A stretch of 64,000 bases of DNA from Geobacter sp. UBA6151 (GCA_002423105.1 DIUT01000046.1:167564-231563); one strand, 5' to 3'. Positions 34,112 through 43,655 are shown, numbered from the stretch's first letter. The notes: generated by a model not told the origin, from the sequence alone. A program made the numbers and translations.

Positions 34112-37100
34112 ATGCTTAAGAATATGAAGATAGGTTCACGGCTGGGGTTTGGCTTCGGCATTATTATGGTGCTGCTGGTCGTCGTTGGCGGGTTTTCTAT
34201 TGTTGAGATCAGCCAGTTGGGCAAAGAGCTGAACACCATAGTGTCGGACCGCTTTCCCAAGACCGTAGCGGCCAACGACATTATTGATCAGGTTAATGCG
34301 GCCGCACGAGCCTTGCGCAATATGGCCCTGCTCAAATCCACGCAGGATGTTGAAAAGGAATACCAGAGGATTCTGGAGGCGAGGAAGATCAATGGTGAAA
34401 AACTGAAGTACCTGGAAAGCAGTATTGCCGATGAAAAAGGGAAAACGCTGCTTAAGGCAATGAACGAAGTCATTCCGGATTACAGAAGGCAAACTGACGG
34501 GTATCTAGAGCTTTTGAAATCAGGTAAGCGCGATGCGGCATTGACACTCCTGATGGGAGATCTGCGTAGTTCGCAGAATGCTTTTAATGCGACAGTGAAT
34601 GACCTCATCAAATACCAGACTGATATGGTGAATGAGGCTGGCAAGGAAGCAGCTAGTGAAGTTGCCAAAGCCAGAACAATTATTATCGGTCTGCTGATAG
34701 TGGCCTTGATTCTGGGTGGAATGCTTGGCCTTTTGATAACGCGCTCCATAGTGCGGCCGGTAAATGCCTGTGTTGATGCAGCCAACAAGATCGCTGCCGG
34801 AGATACTGATGTGGTGCTGGACACCACCAGCAAAGATGAGACTGGTGTTCTGCAGCAGGCCATGGCCAAGATGGTTGAAGCGATAAATGCTCTGATCAGG
34901 GATGCCGGAATGCTTTCGGAGGCTGCTGTGGCTGGTAAACTGGCTACCCGCGCTGATGCAAAAAAACATCAGGGTGATTTCCAGAAGATCGTTGAAGGGG
35001 TCAACCAGACTCTGGATGCTGTAATCGGCCCCCTGAATGTGGCTGCCGAGTATGTGGATCGGATCAGCAAAGGCGACATCCCGCCAAAGATTGTTGACAA
35101 CTACAACGGTGATTTCAATGAGATCAAGAACAACCTGAATCAGTGCATCGAAGCGGTTAATGCTCTGGTGGCCGATGCCAACATGCTTTCCCTGGCAGCG
35201 GTTGAAGGCAAATTGGCTACCCGCGCCGATGCCAAGAAACATCAGGGTGATTTCCAGAAGATCGTTGAAGGGGTCAATCAGACTCTGGACGCCGTGATAG
35301 GCCCCCTGAACGTGGCTGCCGAGTATGTGGACCGGATCAGCAAGGGCGACATCCCGCCAAAGATTGTTGACAACTACAACGGTGATTTTAATGAGATCAA
35401 GAATAATCTGAATCAGTGTATTGAGGCGGTAAATAACCTGGTGGCTGATGCAGTCATGCTTTCCAAGGCTGCTGTGGAAGGGAAGCTAGCCACCCGTGCC
35501 GATGCGAGCAAGCATCATGGCGATTTCCAGGCCATCGTACAGGGAGTCAACGAATGCCTCGATTCGGTGATCGGTCCTCTGAATGTTGCTGCCGAATATG
35601 TGGACCGGATCAGCAAAGGCGATATTCCGCCGAAGATTGTTGACAACTACAATGGTGATTTCAATGAGATCAAGAACAACCTGAATCAGTGCATTGAAGC
35701 GGTTAATGCTCTGGTGGCCGATGCCAACATGCTTTCCCAGGCAGCGGTTGAAGGCAAGCTGGCCACCCGCGCCGATGCCAGCAAGCATCTGGGCGATTTC
35801 CAGAAGATCGTTGAAGGGGTGAACCAGACTCTCGACGCCGTGATCGGCCCATTGAATGTTGCTGCCGAGTATGTGGACCGGATCAGCAAAGGGGATATTC
35901 CGCCGAAGATCATCGACAACTACAACGGCGATTTCAATGAGATCAAAGTTAACCTGAATGTGCTGCTTGAGGCCATGAATACGGTGACGGAGGCTGCAAC
36001 ACAGATCGGGCTGGGCAACCTGTCGGTGGAGGTGCGTGAGCGTTCACCCCAGGATACGTTGATGCAGGCGTTGAGCCGTATGCTTGTGACACTTCGTGAA
36101 CTGGCTAAAACTGCTGAAAAGATAGCTGACGGTGATCTGACCGTAAACGTCAAGCCCGCCTCCGAAGACGATGCCATCGGCAATGCCTTTGCAACCATGG
36201 TAAGCAATCTGCGTGAGATCGTCGGCAATGTCGGTTCAAGTAGCGGCTCCATCGCCACTGCCACCAAACAGATCGCCACCGGTAACGCTGATCTGGCCCA
36301 GCGCACGGAGACACAAGCCTCATCACTGGAAGAGATCGCTTCCAGCATGGAAGAGCTGACCTCCACTGTCAAACAGAACGCCGATAACTCGCAGCAGGCC
36401 AACCAGTTGGCCATTGATGCCAGTGATGTGGCGGTTAAAGGTGGGACGGTCATCACCCGTGTGGTGGATACCATGGAGTCCATCAGCGGCAGTTCCAAGA
36501 AGATTGCCGACATCATCTCGGTTATTGACGGTATTGCCTTCCAGACCAATATCCTGGCCTTGAACGCAGCGGTTGAGGCGGCGCGGGCCGGTGAGCAGGG
36601 CAGGGGATTTGCGGTGGTGGCCGGTGAAGTGCGTAACCTGGCCCAACGCAGCGCCGCAGCAGCCAAGGAGATAAAAGAGCTGATCAGTGATTCGGTGGAC
36701 AAGGTGGGTAACGGCAGCAAGCTGGTGGGAGAGGCCGGCCAGACCATGCAGGAGATCGTCACCAGTATCAAGCGGGTGACCGACATCATGTCCGAAATCT
36801 CTGCGGCTTCGTTGGAACAATCCAGCGGCATAGAACAGGTTAACACCGCCATTACCAGTATGGACGAGATAACCCAGCAAAACGCTTCGGTGGTGCAGGA
36901 GGCATCCTCAGCTGCGGCAGCATTGGAAGAGCAGGCCCAACTGCTGGTTGAGGCGGTCAACCGCTTCAAGCTGGATGAAAGCCGCAAGGGGCAGCAGCAC
37001 GAGGTGACCAGGATTCAGAAACAGGAACCGCTGATCACCCAGGCCCACGCTGCTTCAAAGGTCGGCAAGCACGCTAAACCAGGAAGTACAGTCCCCAAGG

Positions 37101-37171
37101 CCAACGGCTACCACGCCACAGCGCCAATTGCCAAGGCAGTGGGACAAGATGGTGACTGGAACGAGTTTTAG
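34112..37171 (+). CDS. Poly-HAMP methyl-accepting chemotaxis receptor
   Basis: 1019 residues. Membrane segments at about 11-30 and 190-212 flank a periplasmic four-helix sensor. HAMP follows (ITRSIVRPVNACVDAANKIA), then four 91-residue repeats (34901-35992), each a pair of HAMP-like units (AAVEGKLATRADAKK; IGPLNVAAEYVDRISKGDI). A last HAMP leads to the signalling hairpin (IAFQTNILALNAAVEAARAG). The chain ends in DWNEF, matching the xWxxF CheR/CheB docking pentapeptide. I chose ATG 34112, with GGAGGT 7 nt upstream. Ligand unknown. Confidence 0.93.
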   Translation: MLKNMKIGSRLGFGFGIIMVLLVVVGGFSIVEISQLGKELNTIVSDRFPKTVAANDIIDQVNAAARALRNMALLKSTQDVEKEYQRILEARKINGEKLKYLESSIADEKGKTLLKAMNEVIPDYRRQTDGYLELLKSGKRDAALTLLMGDLRSSQNAFNATVNDLIKYQTDMVNEAGKEAASEVAKARTIIIGLLIVALILGGMLGLLITRSIVRPVNACVDAANKIAAGDTDVVLDTTSKDETGVLQQAMAKMVEAINALIRDAGMLSEAAVAGKLATRADAKKHQGDFQKIVEGVNQTLDAVIGPLNVAAEYVDRISKGDIPPKIVDNYNGDFNEIKNNLNQCIEAVNALVADANMLSLAAVEGKLATRADAKKHQGDFQKIVEGVNQTLDAVIGPLNVAAEYVDRISKGDIPPKIVDNYNGDFNEIKNNLNQCIEAVNNLVADAVMLSKAAVEGKLATRADASKHHGDFQAIVQGVNECLDSVIGPLNVAAEYVDRISKGDIPPKIVDNYNGDFNEIKNNLNQCIEAVNALVADANMLSQAAVEGKLATRADASKHLGDFQKIVEGVNQTLDAVIGPLNVAAEYVDRISKGDIPPKIIDNYNGDFNEIKVNLNVLLEAMNTVTEAATQIGLGNLSVEVRERSPQDTLMQALSRMLVTLRELAKTAEKIADGDLTVNVKPASEDDAIGNAFATMVSNLREIVGNVGSSSGSIATATKQIATGNADLAQRTETQASSLEEIASSMEELTSTVKQNADNSQQANQLAIDASDVAVKGGTVITRVVDTMESISGSSKKIADIISVIDGIAFQTNILALNAAVEAARAGEQGRGFAVVAGEVRNLAQRSAAAAKEIKELISDSVDKVGNGSKLVGEAGQTMQEIVTSIKRVTDIMSEISAASLEQSSGIEQVNTAITSMDEITQQNASVVQEASSAAAALEEQAQLLVEAVNRFKLDESRKGQQHEVTRIQKQEPLITQAHAASKVGKHAKPGSTVPKANGYHATAPIAKAVGQDGDWNEF
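34901..35992 (+). repeat. Four tandem 273-bp repeats inside the receptor gene
   Basis: Units start at 34901, 35174, 35447 and 35720, each exactly 273 bp. Large blocks are identical between units, including those coding ISKGDIPPKIVDNYNGDFNE. The even period keeps frame, so recombination between units could change the number of HAMP pairs. Confidence 0.92.
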
Positions 37172-37198
37172 GGAATTATCAGCATTTTAAATCAGCTC

Positions 37199-37226
37199 CC
37201 CCTCCCTTGATGGGAGGGGACTTTTA
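37199..37226 (+). terminator. Candidate terminator after the receptor gene
   Basis: Stem CCCCTCCC / GGGAGGGG with a TTGAT loop, then ACTTTTAAGG. The T-run is short, so it may be partial, leaving cheR reachable from upstream. Confidence 0.55.
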
Positions 37227-37300
37227 AGGACTTTTGCAAAAGCCTCTAGTAAAAAATGTTTGAGGCTGGTTTTGGAAGTACCCGCATCAAGGAGTAGGTT

Positions 37301-38209
37301 ATGGCACTGTTAGCGTCAACATCAGGTTTCAAATTTGGAAGCGATCAGTACGAATTCAAATTCACGACCGATGACTTCAAGCGGATCAGCAGTCTGATCT
37401 ACAAGCGCGCCGGCATCTGTCTTCCTCCCAAGAAGGCGGACATGGTCTACAACCGCATTTCCCGGCGTTTGCGCGTGCTGGGTCTTACTTCGTTTTCAGC
37501 ATATCTGGATCATCTGACCAGCAGTGACAGCGCTGAATGGGGGCCGTTTGTCGGCTCGCTGACCACGCACCTGACCGCTTTTTTCCGTGAGGAGTATCAT
37601 TTTGCAACCCTGGCAAGCCACGCTGAAAAAAAAGCCTCACAAGGCAGGGTCAAGCTTTGGAGTTGCGCTGCATCCACCGGAGAAGAGCCGTATTCAATGG
37701 CAATCACCATGGCAGAGCAGTTTGGGACACTCTATCCGCCGGTTGATATTCTGGCAACGGATATTGATCCCGGGGTGCTTGAAACAGCCAGACGCGGAAT
37801 CTACCCCCTTGAGCGGATCAAGTCCTTGTCCGACCGGATTGTGCGCAGTTACTTTCTGCGGGGTGGTGGCGACAACAAAGGCTTTGTCAGGATACGTCCC
37901 GAGTTGCAGAACATGATTACCTTTGAACCTCTCAATCTGCTGGCCCCGGTCTGGACCGTAAAGATGGGCTATGACGCAGTATTCTGCCGCAACGTTATGA
38001 TCTATTTTGACCGGCAGACTCAGAAGCAAGTCCTGCAACATTTACAGCAATATTTGAAAGCTGACGGTCTTTTTTTTGCCGGTCACTCGGAAAATCTGGG
38101 TCATGTGGCAGAGCTATTCGAGTCATGCGGAGAGACCGTCTATCGCCCTCGAAATTCCAACGCTGAACTGTCTCCGGAAGCGGTATATGGCGAGGAATGT
38201 TACGCCTGA
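37301..38209 (+). CDS. cheR: Chemotaxis protein methyltransferase CheR
   Basis: 302 residues with both CheR domains: helical N-domain (FKRISSLIYKRAGICLPPKK) and SAM-dependent C-domain with SCAASTGEEPYSMAITMAE and DAVFCRNVMIYFDRQTQKQV. It methylates receptor glutamates. The adjacent receptor ends in a DWNEF tether for CheR. GGAG lies upstream of the ATG. Confidence 0.95.
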   Translation: MALLASTSGFKFGSDQYEFKFTTDDFKRISSLIYKRAGICLPPKKADMVYNRISRRLRVLGLTSFSAYLDHLTSSDSAEWGPFVGSLTTHLTAFFREEYHFATLASHAEKKASQGRVKLWSCAASTGEEPYSMAITMAEQFGTLYPPVDILATDIDPGVLETARRGIYPLERIKSLSDRIVRSYFLRGGGDNKGFVRIRPELQNMITFEPLNLLAPVWTVKMGYDAVFCRNVMIYFDRQTQKQVLQHLQQYLKADGLFFAGHSENLGHVAELFESCGETVYRPRNSNAELSPEAVYGEECYA

Positions 38210-38242
38210 AGACCCCTTAAAACAATTTTGGGAGATGTCACC

Positions 38243-39253
38243 ATGAACGGTTTAAGAAATGAACAGATAGCTCATGCTGCGGTTGATGAGCACCGAGCCG
38301 GATTTTATTCTACAGACGGGAATATAAACTGGGCGGCACAGGATGTTGCCCGTTATAACCCAGGAGAAGCACATGCCCGCACGGAAAGAGTTCAGCAATA
38401 TGTCAGTTGCCTGGAAGCGTTCCTTATGCAGAAAAATCACGAGTCACACGAGATGCAGAGCAGTCTGAAGTCATCCATTGAGGAAGCGGAGCAAAAACTG
38501 GCAGAGCGTGAACGGGTCATGATTCATCAGGCAGGTCATGCCGCAATGGGTAAAATGTTGGGTCTGGTGGCCCACAAATGGCGCCAACCGCTAAGTGTCA
38601 TTTCGCTCCTGGTCCAGAACATGAAAGATGCCTGGGAGTACGGCGAGTTTGACGGGGAACTGTTGGATGAAGCTATATTCAGCATCATGGAACAGGTAAA
38701 CCGGCTGTCCCGAACCGTTGATAATTTCAGTAGTTATCTGAATCCTTCGGGTTGCGCGGAATATTTCAATCCGAAGCAATGTGTGAAGGATATGGTGACA
38801 TTGCTCTGTAACTGTTTTTCCAATTTCAGTGTTGTTGAAATATGCGATGAGGAACTGCCGGAAAAGGATATACAGGTTGCCGGTTTGCACTATGGTTTCC
38901 AGCAGGTGATGCATAATCTGCTGTGCAATGCCAACGATGCAATACATGAGCGGAAGCGCAGTTCAGGAGAAGCATTCAGTGGCCTGATCACGGTCTCATT
39001 CCAGCGTAGTAAAGATGATCTCGTCATCACGGTTACTGACAATGGTGGTGGTATTGATGATTCCATACGGGAACAGATATTTGAGCCATTTTTCAGCACG
39101 AAACAGAACAACGATGGATTCGGGGTTGGGCTGTACCTGTCAAAAATTATTATTGAGAACAGTATGGGCGGCAGTCTTTGGTGTGAAAATAGCGCCGATG
39201 GCGCTCTGTTTGCCGTCCGTCTCCCTGTTGCGCCTGCAGAGAGGAGATCCTGA
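38243..39253 (+). CDS. Soluble sensor histidine kinase
   Basis: 336 residues from ATG 38243, GGAG 8 nt upstream. The N-terminal ~85 residues have no recognised domain and end in a coiled coil (KSSIEEAEQKLAERERVM). The phospho-His is in LVAHKWRQPLSVISLLVQNM, the HisKA variant with HKWRQPL common in deltaproteobacteria. The ATPase has NLLCNANDAIHE, DNGGGIDDSI and FGVGLYLSKIIIE. Stop and next start share a base (TGATG), coupling it to the REC-HD-GYP gene, its probable partner. Confidence 0.9.
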   Translation: MNGLRNEQIAHAAVDEHRAGFYSTDGNINWAAQDVARYNPGEAHARTERVQQYVSCLEAFLMQKNHESHEMQSSLKSSIEEAEQKLAERERVMIHQAGHAAMGKMLGLVAHKWRQPLSVISLLVQNMKDAWEYGEFDGELLDEAIFSIMEQVNRLSRTVDNFSSYLNPSGCAEYFNPKQCVKDMVTLLCNCFSNFSVVEICDEELPEKDIQVAGLHYGFQQVMHNLLCNANDAIHERKRSSGEAFSGLITVSFQRSKDDLVITVTDNGGGIDDSIREQIFEPFFSTKQNNDGFGVGLYLSKIIIENSMGGSLWCENSADGALFAVRLPVAPAERRS

Positions 39254-40809
39254 TGAATGCCTGGAAAGAGGATGTTTCTCTTTTGTATGTTGAGGATGAT
39301 CAAGCTGTGCGCGAGAACATGCTGGTGTTTCTTGGCCGCCGTTTCGGACATGTCTGGCGGGCTGAAAACGGCCTGGAAGGACTTGAACTCTATCAGGAGA
39401 AATCTCCGGATATTGTTATGACCGACATCAGGATGCCGGTCATGGACGGCCTGGCCATGGCCCGCGCCATACTGAAAAAGAACAGCAAGGCTCCGGTGAT
39501 CATAACCTCGGCCCATAGCGACTCAGGTTGTCTGCTGGAGGCCATTGAGCTGGGGATCAGTCACTATCTGCTGAAACCGCTGGACAGCAGCAAGCTGGAT
39601 GCATCGTTGCAACAGTGCGTGAAGATGGTGCAGAAGACAAAGATTCGCGGTGAACGGCAAAAATCCTTTGCCCAGGCGTACAAGAGTATTAACTCCATGA
39701 TCGACTACGGAGAAAAAAGCATCGACAGTTCCGCCAGCCTCTGTAACGAAATAGAACTGCAACTGGATAAAACCATAGAAAGTTTCAGTGCTGGAAATGG
39801 TCAGACTTCAGGTAGTCCAGCCAGCATTATCCTGACCTTGACCCATGGTCTGCCAGGGCAGCCGGAGTGGCTCTGGTACGATCTGGCAGCCGACCAGCCG
39901 CTTCAGCGGTTTTGTTATCTGGATCACCCGAAGCTGGATATGCTCTCTCCGGTCAGGTGTCTTGCGCTCTACTGCCTTAATGACGATGACCCGCTTCCCG
40001 ATGATCCGATTCTGAAAAGCTTCATTGAGCATCTTGACCGACACGGTGAGCATCCCCGCAACATGGTCTGGTATCTGAACGGCAGCCGCATTGTCTGCGG
40101 CCTGAACTATCCATACCGGGTGACGGCCTTCGATGGGGCGGTGATCAAGAGTCTGGCTGTACAGGCCCGCTATATCGATAATCTTTCAACGCACTATCAC
40201 CAGACCGAAGAGGCGTTCCTGTACACCATAACCTCTCTGGCCAGGGCAGCAGAGGCCAATGATGAGGACAACGGCAACCATGTCCTGCGGGTTGCCGAGT
40301 ATAGCGCGGCGATCTCCCGTCAGATCGGCTACTCCGATGACCATGCAGAAATTATTGCGCAACAGAGCCAGCTGCACGATGTGGGCAAGATACATATCAA
40401 GCCTGAACTGTTGAGAAAACCAGGAAAGCTGACCGATGAAGAGATGGAGCTGGTAAAAGAGCATACCCTGTTTGGCGCGCAGATCATCGGCAATCATCCC
40501 CGGCTGGAGATAGCGTGCACCATTGCCCTGCACCACCATGAACGTTGGAACGGCACCGGGTATCCATACCGTTTGCACGGCAATGACATTCCATTGGATG
40601 CCCGTATTGTGGCAGTTGCCGATACCTATGATGCACTGAGAAACAAAAGAAGCTATAAATCGGCATTTGATCATACCACAGCCTGCCGGATCATTCTGGA
40701 GGGAGACGGCAGGACAGAGCCGACACATTTTGACCCCGACCTGTTGAGAGCGTTTAAGGCGATACATTCAAAGCTCAATGATATTTACGAACGGTTTGCA
40801 TTAAAATAG
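39253..40809 (+). CDS. Response regulator with HD-GYP cyclic-di-GMP phosphodiesterase domain
   Basis: 518 residues. Receiver 1-125 with phospho-Asp58 in IVMTDIRMPVMDGL. A middle domain of about 190 residues is unrecognised. The C-terminal HD-GYP domain has the HD pair in SQLHDVGKIHIKPELL and the GYP signature HHHERWNGTGYPYRL, followed by ARIVAVADTYDALRNKRSYK. It would hydrolyse c-di-GMP to GMP. Coupled to the preceding kinase, it gives the chemosensory cluster a second-messenger output. Confidence 0.92.
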   Translation: MNAWKEDVSLLYVEDDQAVRENMLVFLGRRFGHVWRAENGLEGLELYQEKSPDIVMTDIRMPVMDGLAMARAILKKNSKAPVIITSAHSDSGCLLEAIELGISHYLLKPLDSSKLDASLQQCVKMVQKTKIRGERQKSFAQAYKSINSMIDYGEKSIDSSASLCNEIELQLDKTIESFSAGNGQTSGSPASIILTLTHGLPGQPEWLWYDLAADQPLQRFCYLDHPKLDMLSPVRCLALYCLNDDDPLPDDPILKSFIEHLDRHGEHPRNMVWYLNGSRIVCGLNYPYRVTAFDGAVIKSLAVQARYIDNLSTHYHQTEEAFLYTITSLARAAEANDEDNGNHVLRVAEYSAAISRQIGYSDDHAEIIAQQSQLHDVGKIHIKPELLRKPGKLTDEEMELVKEHTLFGAQIIGNHPRLEIACTIALHHHERWNGTGYPYRLHGNDIPLDARIVAVADTYDALRNKRSYKSAFDHTTACRIILEGDGRTEPTHFDPDLLRAFKAIHSKLNDIYERFALK

Positions 40810-40824
40810 TACAGCGAGAACCCC

Positions 40825-41913
40825 ATGACGATAAAAGTCCTGATAGTCGATGATTCCGCATTGGTCAGGAGTCTCTTGACCGAACTGATCAATAGCCAGC
40901 CGGATATGAGCGTGGTGGGGGTTGCGCCTGATCCGTACATAGCTCGCGATCGGATAAAGACTCTTGACCCGGATGTGCTGACTCTGGATGTAGAGATGCC
41001 GCGTATGGACGGACTGGCTTTTCTGGAAAAGCTGATGCGTCTGCACCCCATGCCGGTGGTGATGGTGTCGTCTCTTACGGAAAAAAGTTCGGATATAACC
41101 TTGCGGGCGTTGGAGCTGGGGGCGTTTGACTATGTCACCAAGCCCAAGCTTGATATCAGCAAGGGGTTGCACGAAAGTTGCCGTGAGATTGTAGAGAAGA
41201 TTCGCGGCGCTGCTTCGGCCAAGATGAAGAATCTTGTCAAGCGTCCGGGGCAGCTGAATGTGGAGAAGAAAAACAGCGCTGACGTGGTGCTTCCGTCCCT
41301 TGCAACACATATCATGACCACCGAGAAGGTTGTGATCATAGGTGCTTCCACCGGTGGAACCGAGGCGCTGAAGGATGTGCTGACCGCTCTGCCTGCCGAC
41401 TCACCGGGCATTCTCATTACCCAGCATATGCCAGCTGCTTTTACCAGTGCTTTTGCCAATCGCCTGGACCGTCTCTGCCGGATATCGGTCAAGGAAGCCC
41501 GTGACGGTGATCGGGTGCTGCCGGGCCATGCCTACATTGCGCCCGGAGACCGGCATCTGCTGCTTGCCCGCAGTGGTGCAAACTATGTTACCCAGATTAC
41601 CGATGGGCCGTTGGTCAGCCGTCATCGGCCTTCTGTGGATGTCCTTTTTCGTTCCGCAGCCAACTGTGCGGGAAAGAACTGTATCGGGGTCATCCTGACC
41701 GGTATGGGGGATGATGGGGCGGCCGGAATGCTGGAGATGAAACAAGCCGGCGCATACAACATTGCCCAGGATGAAGCAACCTGTGTGGTGTTTGGTATGC
41801 CGAAGGAAGCCATTGCCCATGGCGGGGTTGATGAGGTGGCGTCGTTGACTGATATTCCGCGCAGGATTATGCATCATCTGTCTGCACGAGGAGAGCGTGT
41901 GACTCGCGTCTAA
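40825..41913 (+). CDS. cheB: Protein-glutamate methylesterase CheB
   Basis: 362 residues. Receiver 1-125, phospho-Asp54 in LTLDVEMPRMDG. The C-terminal esterase carries the catalytic triad Ser in GASTGGTEAL, His in TQHMPAAF and Asp in MGDDGAAGML. It removes receptor methyl groups, opposing CheR. The upstream ribosome site (CGAGAA) is weak. Confidence 0.95.
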   Translation: MTIKVLIVDDSALVRSLLTELINSQPDMSVVGVAPDPYIARDRIKTLDPDVLTLDVEMPRMDGLAFLEKLMRLHPMPVVMVSSLTEKSSDITLRALELGAFDYVTKPKLDISKGLHESCREIVEKIRGAASAKMKNLVKRPGQLNVEKKNSADVVLPSLATHIMTTEKVVIIGASTGGTEALKDVLTALPADSPGILITQHMPAAFTSAFANRLDRLCRISVKEARDGDRVLPGHAYIAPGDRHLLLARSGANYVTQITDGPLVSRHRPSVDVLFRSAANCAGKNCIGVILTGMGDDGAAGMLEMKQAGAYNIAQDEATCVVFGMPKEAIAHGGVDEVASLTDIPRRIMHHLSARGERVTRV

Positions 41914-41982
41914 TTCCAAAAATACCGTTTATCCATGTAGGGGCGAAGCAGATGAAACGTGCTTCTTGTGAGGTGGGAAATC

Positions 41983-42348
41983 ATGGCAAAAACAATTCTG
42001 ACTGTGGATGATTCGGCAAGCGTACGCCAGATGGTTGCCTTCACTTTGCGCCAAGGCGGGTATGATGTTGTTGAAGCAGTTGATGGCCGTGACGGGCTGT
42101 TGAAACTGGGCGGAACAAAGTGCGACATGATTCTGACCGACCTGAATATGCCCAATATGGACGGAATAAGCCTGATACGCGAGGTGCGAAATAATACGGC
42201 TAATCGTAATCTGCCGATTGTCATGCTGACCACTGAATCTCAGGATGCACGCAAACAGGAAGGAAAAACAGCGGGCGCTACCGGCTGGATTGTCAAACCG
42301 TTCAATCCGGATCAGTTGCTGGCGGTGGTCAAGCGCGTGCTTGGCTGA
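41983..42348 (+). CDS. cheY: CheY-like single-domain response regulator
   Basis: 121 residues, receiver only: DDSASVRQMV acid pocket, phospho-Asp53 in ILTDLNMPNMDG, Thr in MLTTESQDA, Lys in WIVKPFNPDQL. Start at 41983 after GAGGTGGG. Last gene of the chemosensory cluster and the likely CheA phospho-acceptor; its target is not shown by the sequence. Confidence 0.93.
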   Translation: MAKTILTVDDSASVRQMVAFTLRQGGYDVVEAVDGRDGLLKLGGTKCDMILTDLNMPNMDGISLIREVRNNTANRNLPIVMLTTESQDARKQEGKTAGATGWIVKPFNPDQLLAVVKRVLG

Positions 42349-42380
42349 ACCGCTGAACAGATAATCTTTCCTGAACTTGA

Positions 42381-42408
42381 TTGACATGTGCCTCATTATT
42401 GTTACAGT
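42381..42408 (+). promoter_or_regulatory. Candidate promoter of the efflux operon
   Basis: TTGACA, 16-nt spacer, TACAGT, about 45 nt upstream of the adaptor gene. The -35 is consensus. Confidence 0.6.
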
Positions 42409-42440
42409 TCACCGATAAAATGTGTCGGTATTTCTGTAAC
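42401..42440. promoter_or_regulatory. Dyad operator overlapping the efflux -10
   Basis: Outer arms GTTACAG / CTGTAAC (perfect 7 bp) enclose inner arms ACCGA / TCGGT. It covers the -10 and start region, where a TetR- or MarR-type repressor would act. No such regulator gene is adjacent, so it would be encoded elsewhere. Confidence 0.5.
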
Positions 42441-42452
42441 GGAGGACAATCC

Positions 42453-43646
42453 ATGACATTATTGCCGAGGGTATCCGGTTTCTGCGCTGTTGTTTCCATG
42501 CTTCTTCTTAGCACAACCTTTCTTGCCGGATGTAATCGCCAGCCCCCTGCCGGACCACCCCCCCATGCGACGGAGGTTGTTGCCGTCACTGTTCAGCCCC
42601 AAACAGTACCGGTGGAGTTTCCAATTGTGGCCCAGATCCAGAGTTCCCATCAGGTGGATGTGATGGCCAGGGTAAGCGGTTTCCTGGAAAAAATAAGTTA
42701 CAAGGAAGGGTATCCGGTGCGGCAAGGGCAGGTGCTGTTTCTGCTGGACAAAAAACCGTTTATTGCTGCTGCCGATGCTGCCAAAGCTGAAGTTGATACT
42801 CGTAAGTCACAGCTTTGGACCGCCAAGGCGACCCTGGACCGAATCAAGCCCCTTGCTGAACAGAACGCCGCCAGCAAGAGCGATCTGGACAATGCCATCG
42901 GCAACCACAAGACCGCCGAGGCCGGGGTGCAGCAGGCTCAGGCCAACTATGACAAGGCGTTGCTTGACTTAAGCTACACCACCATCATTGCGCCGTTTAG
43001 CGGTGTTGCCGGACAGGCCCTGATGCGTGAGGGGGGCTATATTACGGCTGGCGGCAGTTCGGCCAAGCTTACCTACGTGGCCAAGCTTGATCCAGCCTGG
43101 GTTGATTTCAGCATTTCCCAGAACGAGCAGGCCAAATTCAGTGAGGAAGCTGCAAAAGGCTTGATTATTGCGCCGAAGAATCAGCGCTATACCGTAGAGC
43201 TTGAGCTTTCCGACGGCAGCCGTTATCCCCAGGCAGGGGTGGTCAACTTTGCCGAGCCCACCTTTAGCAAGGAGACCGGCACCTATCTGGTGCGGGCCGA
43301 AATTCCCAACCCCAAGGCAGTGCTGCGGCCCGGCATGTTTGTGAAAGCCTGGCTGAAAGGGGCCACCCGTCCCAATGCCCTGGTGGTGCCGCAACGGGCG
43401 GTGCAGCAGACCAGTAATGGCCAGATTGTTTTTGTGGCCAATGACAAGGGGCTGGCTGAGGCGCGACCGGTGGTGGGCGGGGAATGGATCGGCCATGACT
43501 GGATTATCAACCAGGGATTGAAGGCCGGTGATAAGGTGATTGTGGATGGCTTCATGAAACTGGCCCCCGGCGCGCCGGTCAAGCTGGTCACGCCTGAGGA
43601 GATGAAGAAGGCAGCCCAGCCTGCCCAACCGGCACAAGCCAAGTAG
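42453..43646 (+). CDS. RND efflux periplasmic adaptor lipoprotein
   Basis: 397 residues with a lipoprotein signal ending TTFLAGC. Membrane-fusion-protein layout: beta-barrel and lipoyl half-motifs (VMARVSGFLEKISYKEGYPV, then IIAPFSGVAGQALMREG) around a coiled-coil hairpin. Like AcrA/MexA it links pump to channel. GGAGG-type site before ATG 42453. The next gene follows 9 nt later. Confidence 0.93.
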   Translation: MTLLPRVSGFCAVVSMLLLSTTFLAGCNRQPPAGPPPHATEVVAVTVQPQTVPVEFPIVAQIQSSHQVDVMARVSGFLEKISYKEGYPVRQGQVLFLLDKKPFIAAADAAKAEVDTRKSQLWTAKATLDRIKPLAEQNAASKSDLDNAIGNHKTAEAGVQQAQANYDKALLDLSYTTIIAPFSGVAGQALMREGGYITAGGSSAKLTYVAKLDPAWVDFSISQNEQAKFSEEAAKGLIIAPKNQRYTVELELSDGSRYPQAGVVNFAEPTFSKETGTYLVRAEIPNPKAVLRPGMFVKAWLKGATRPNALVVPQRAVQQTSNGQIVFVANDKGLAEARPVVGGEWIGHDWIINQGLKAGDKVIVDGFMKLAPGAPVKLVTPEEMKKAAQPAQPAQAK

Positions 43647-43655
43647 GGGGGCATC

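Noticed and set aside
34901..35992. Regular repeats that might be mistaken for a CRISPR array
   Set aside because: The period is 273 bp, units are contiguous without spacers and encode HAMP domains in frame.
35920..36987. A 355-codon open frame opposite the chemoreceptor
   Set aside because: Antisense shadow of the coiled-coil codons; no family.
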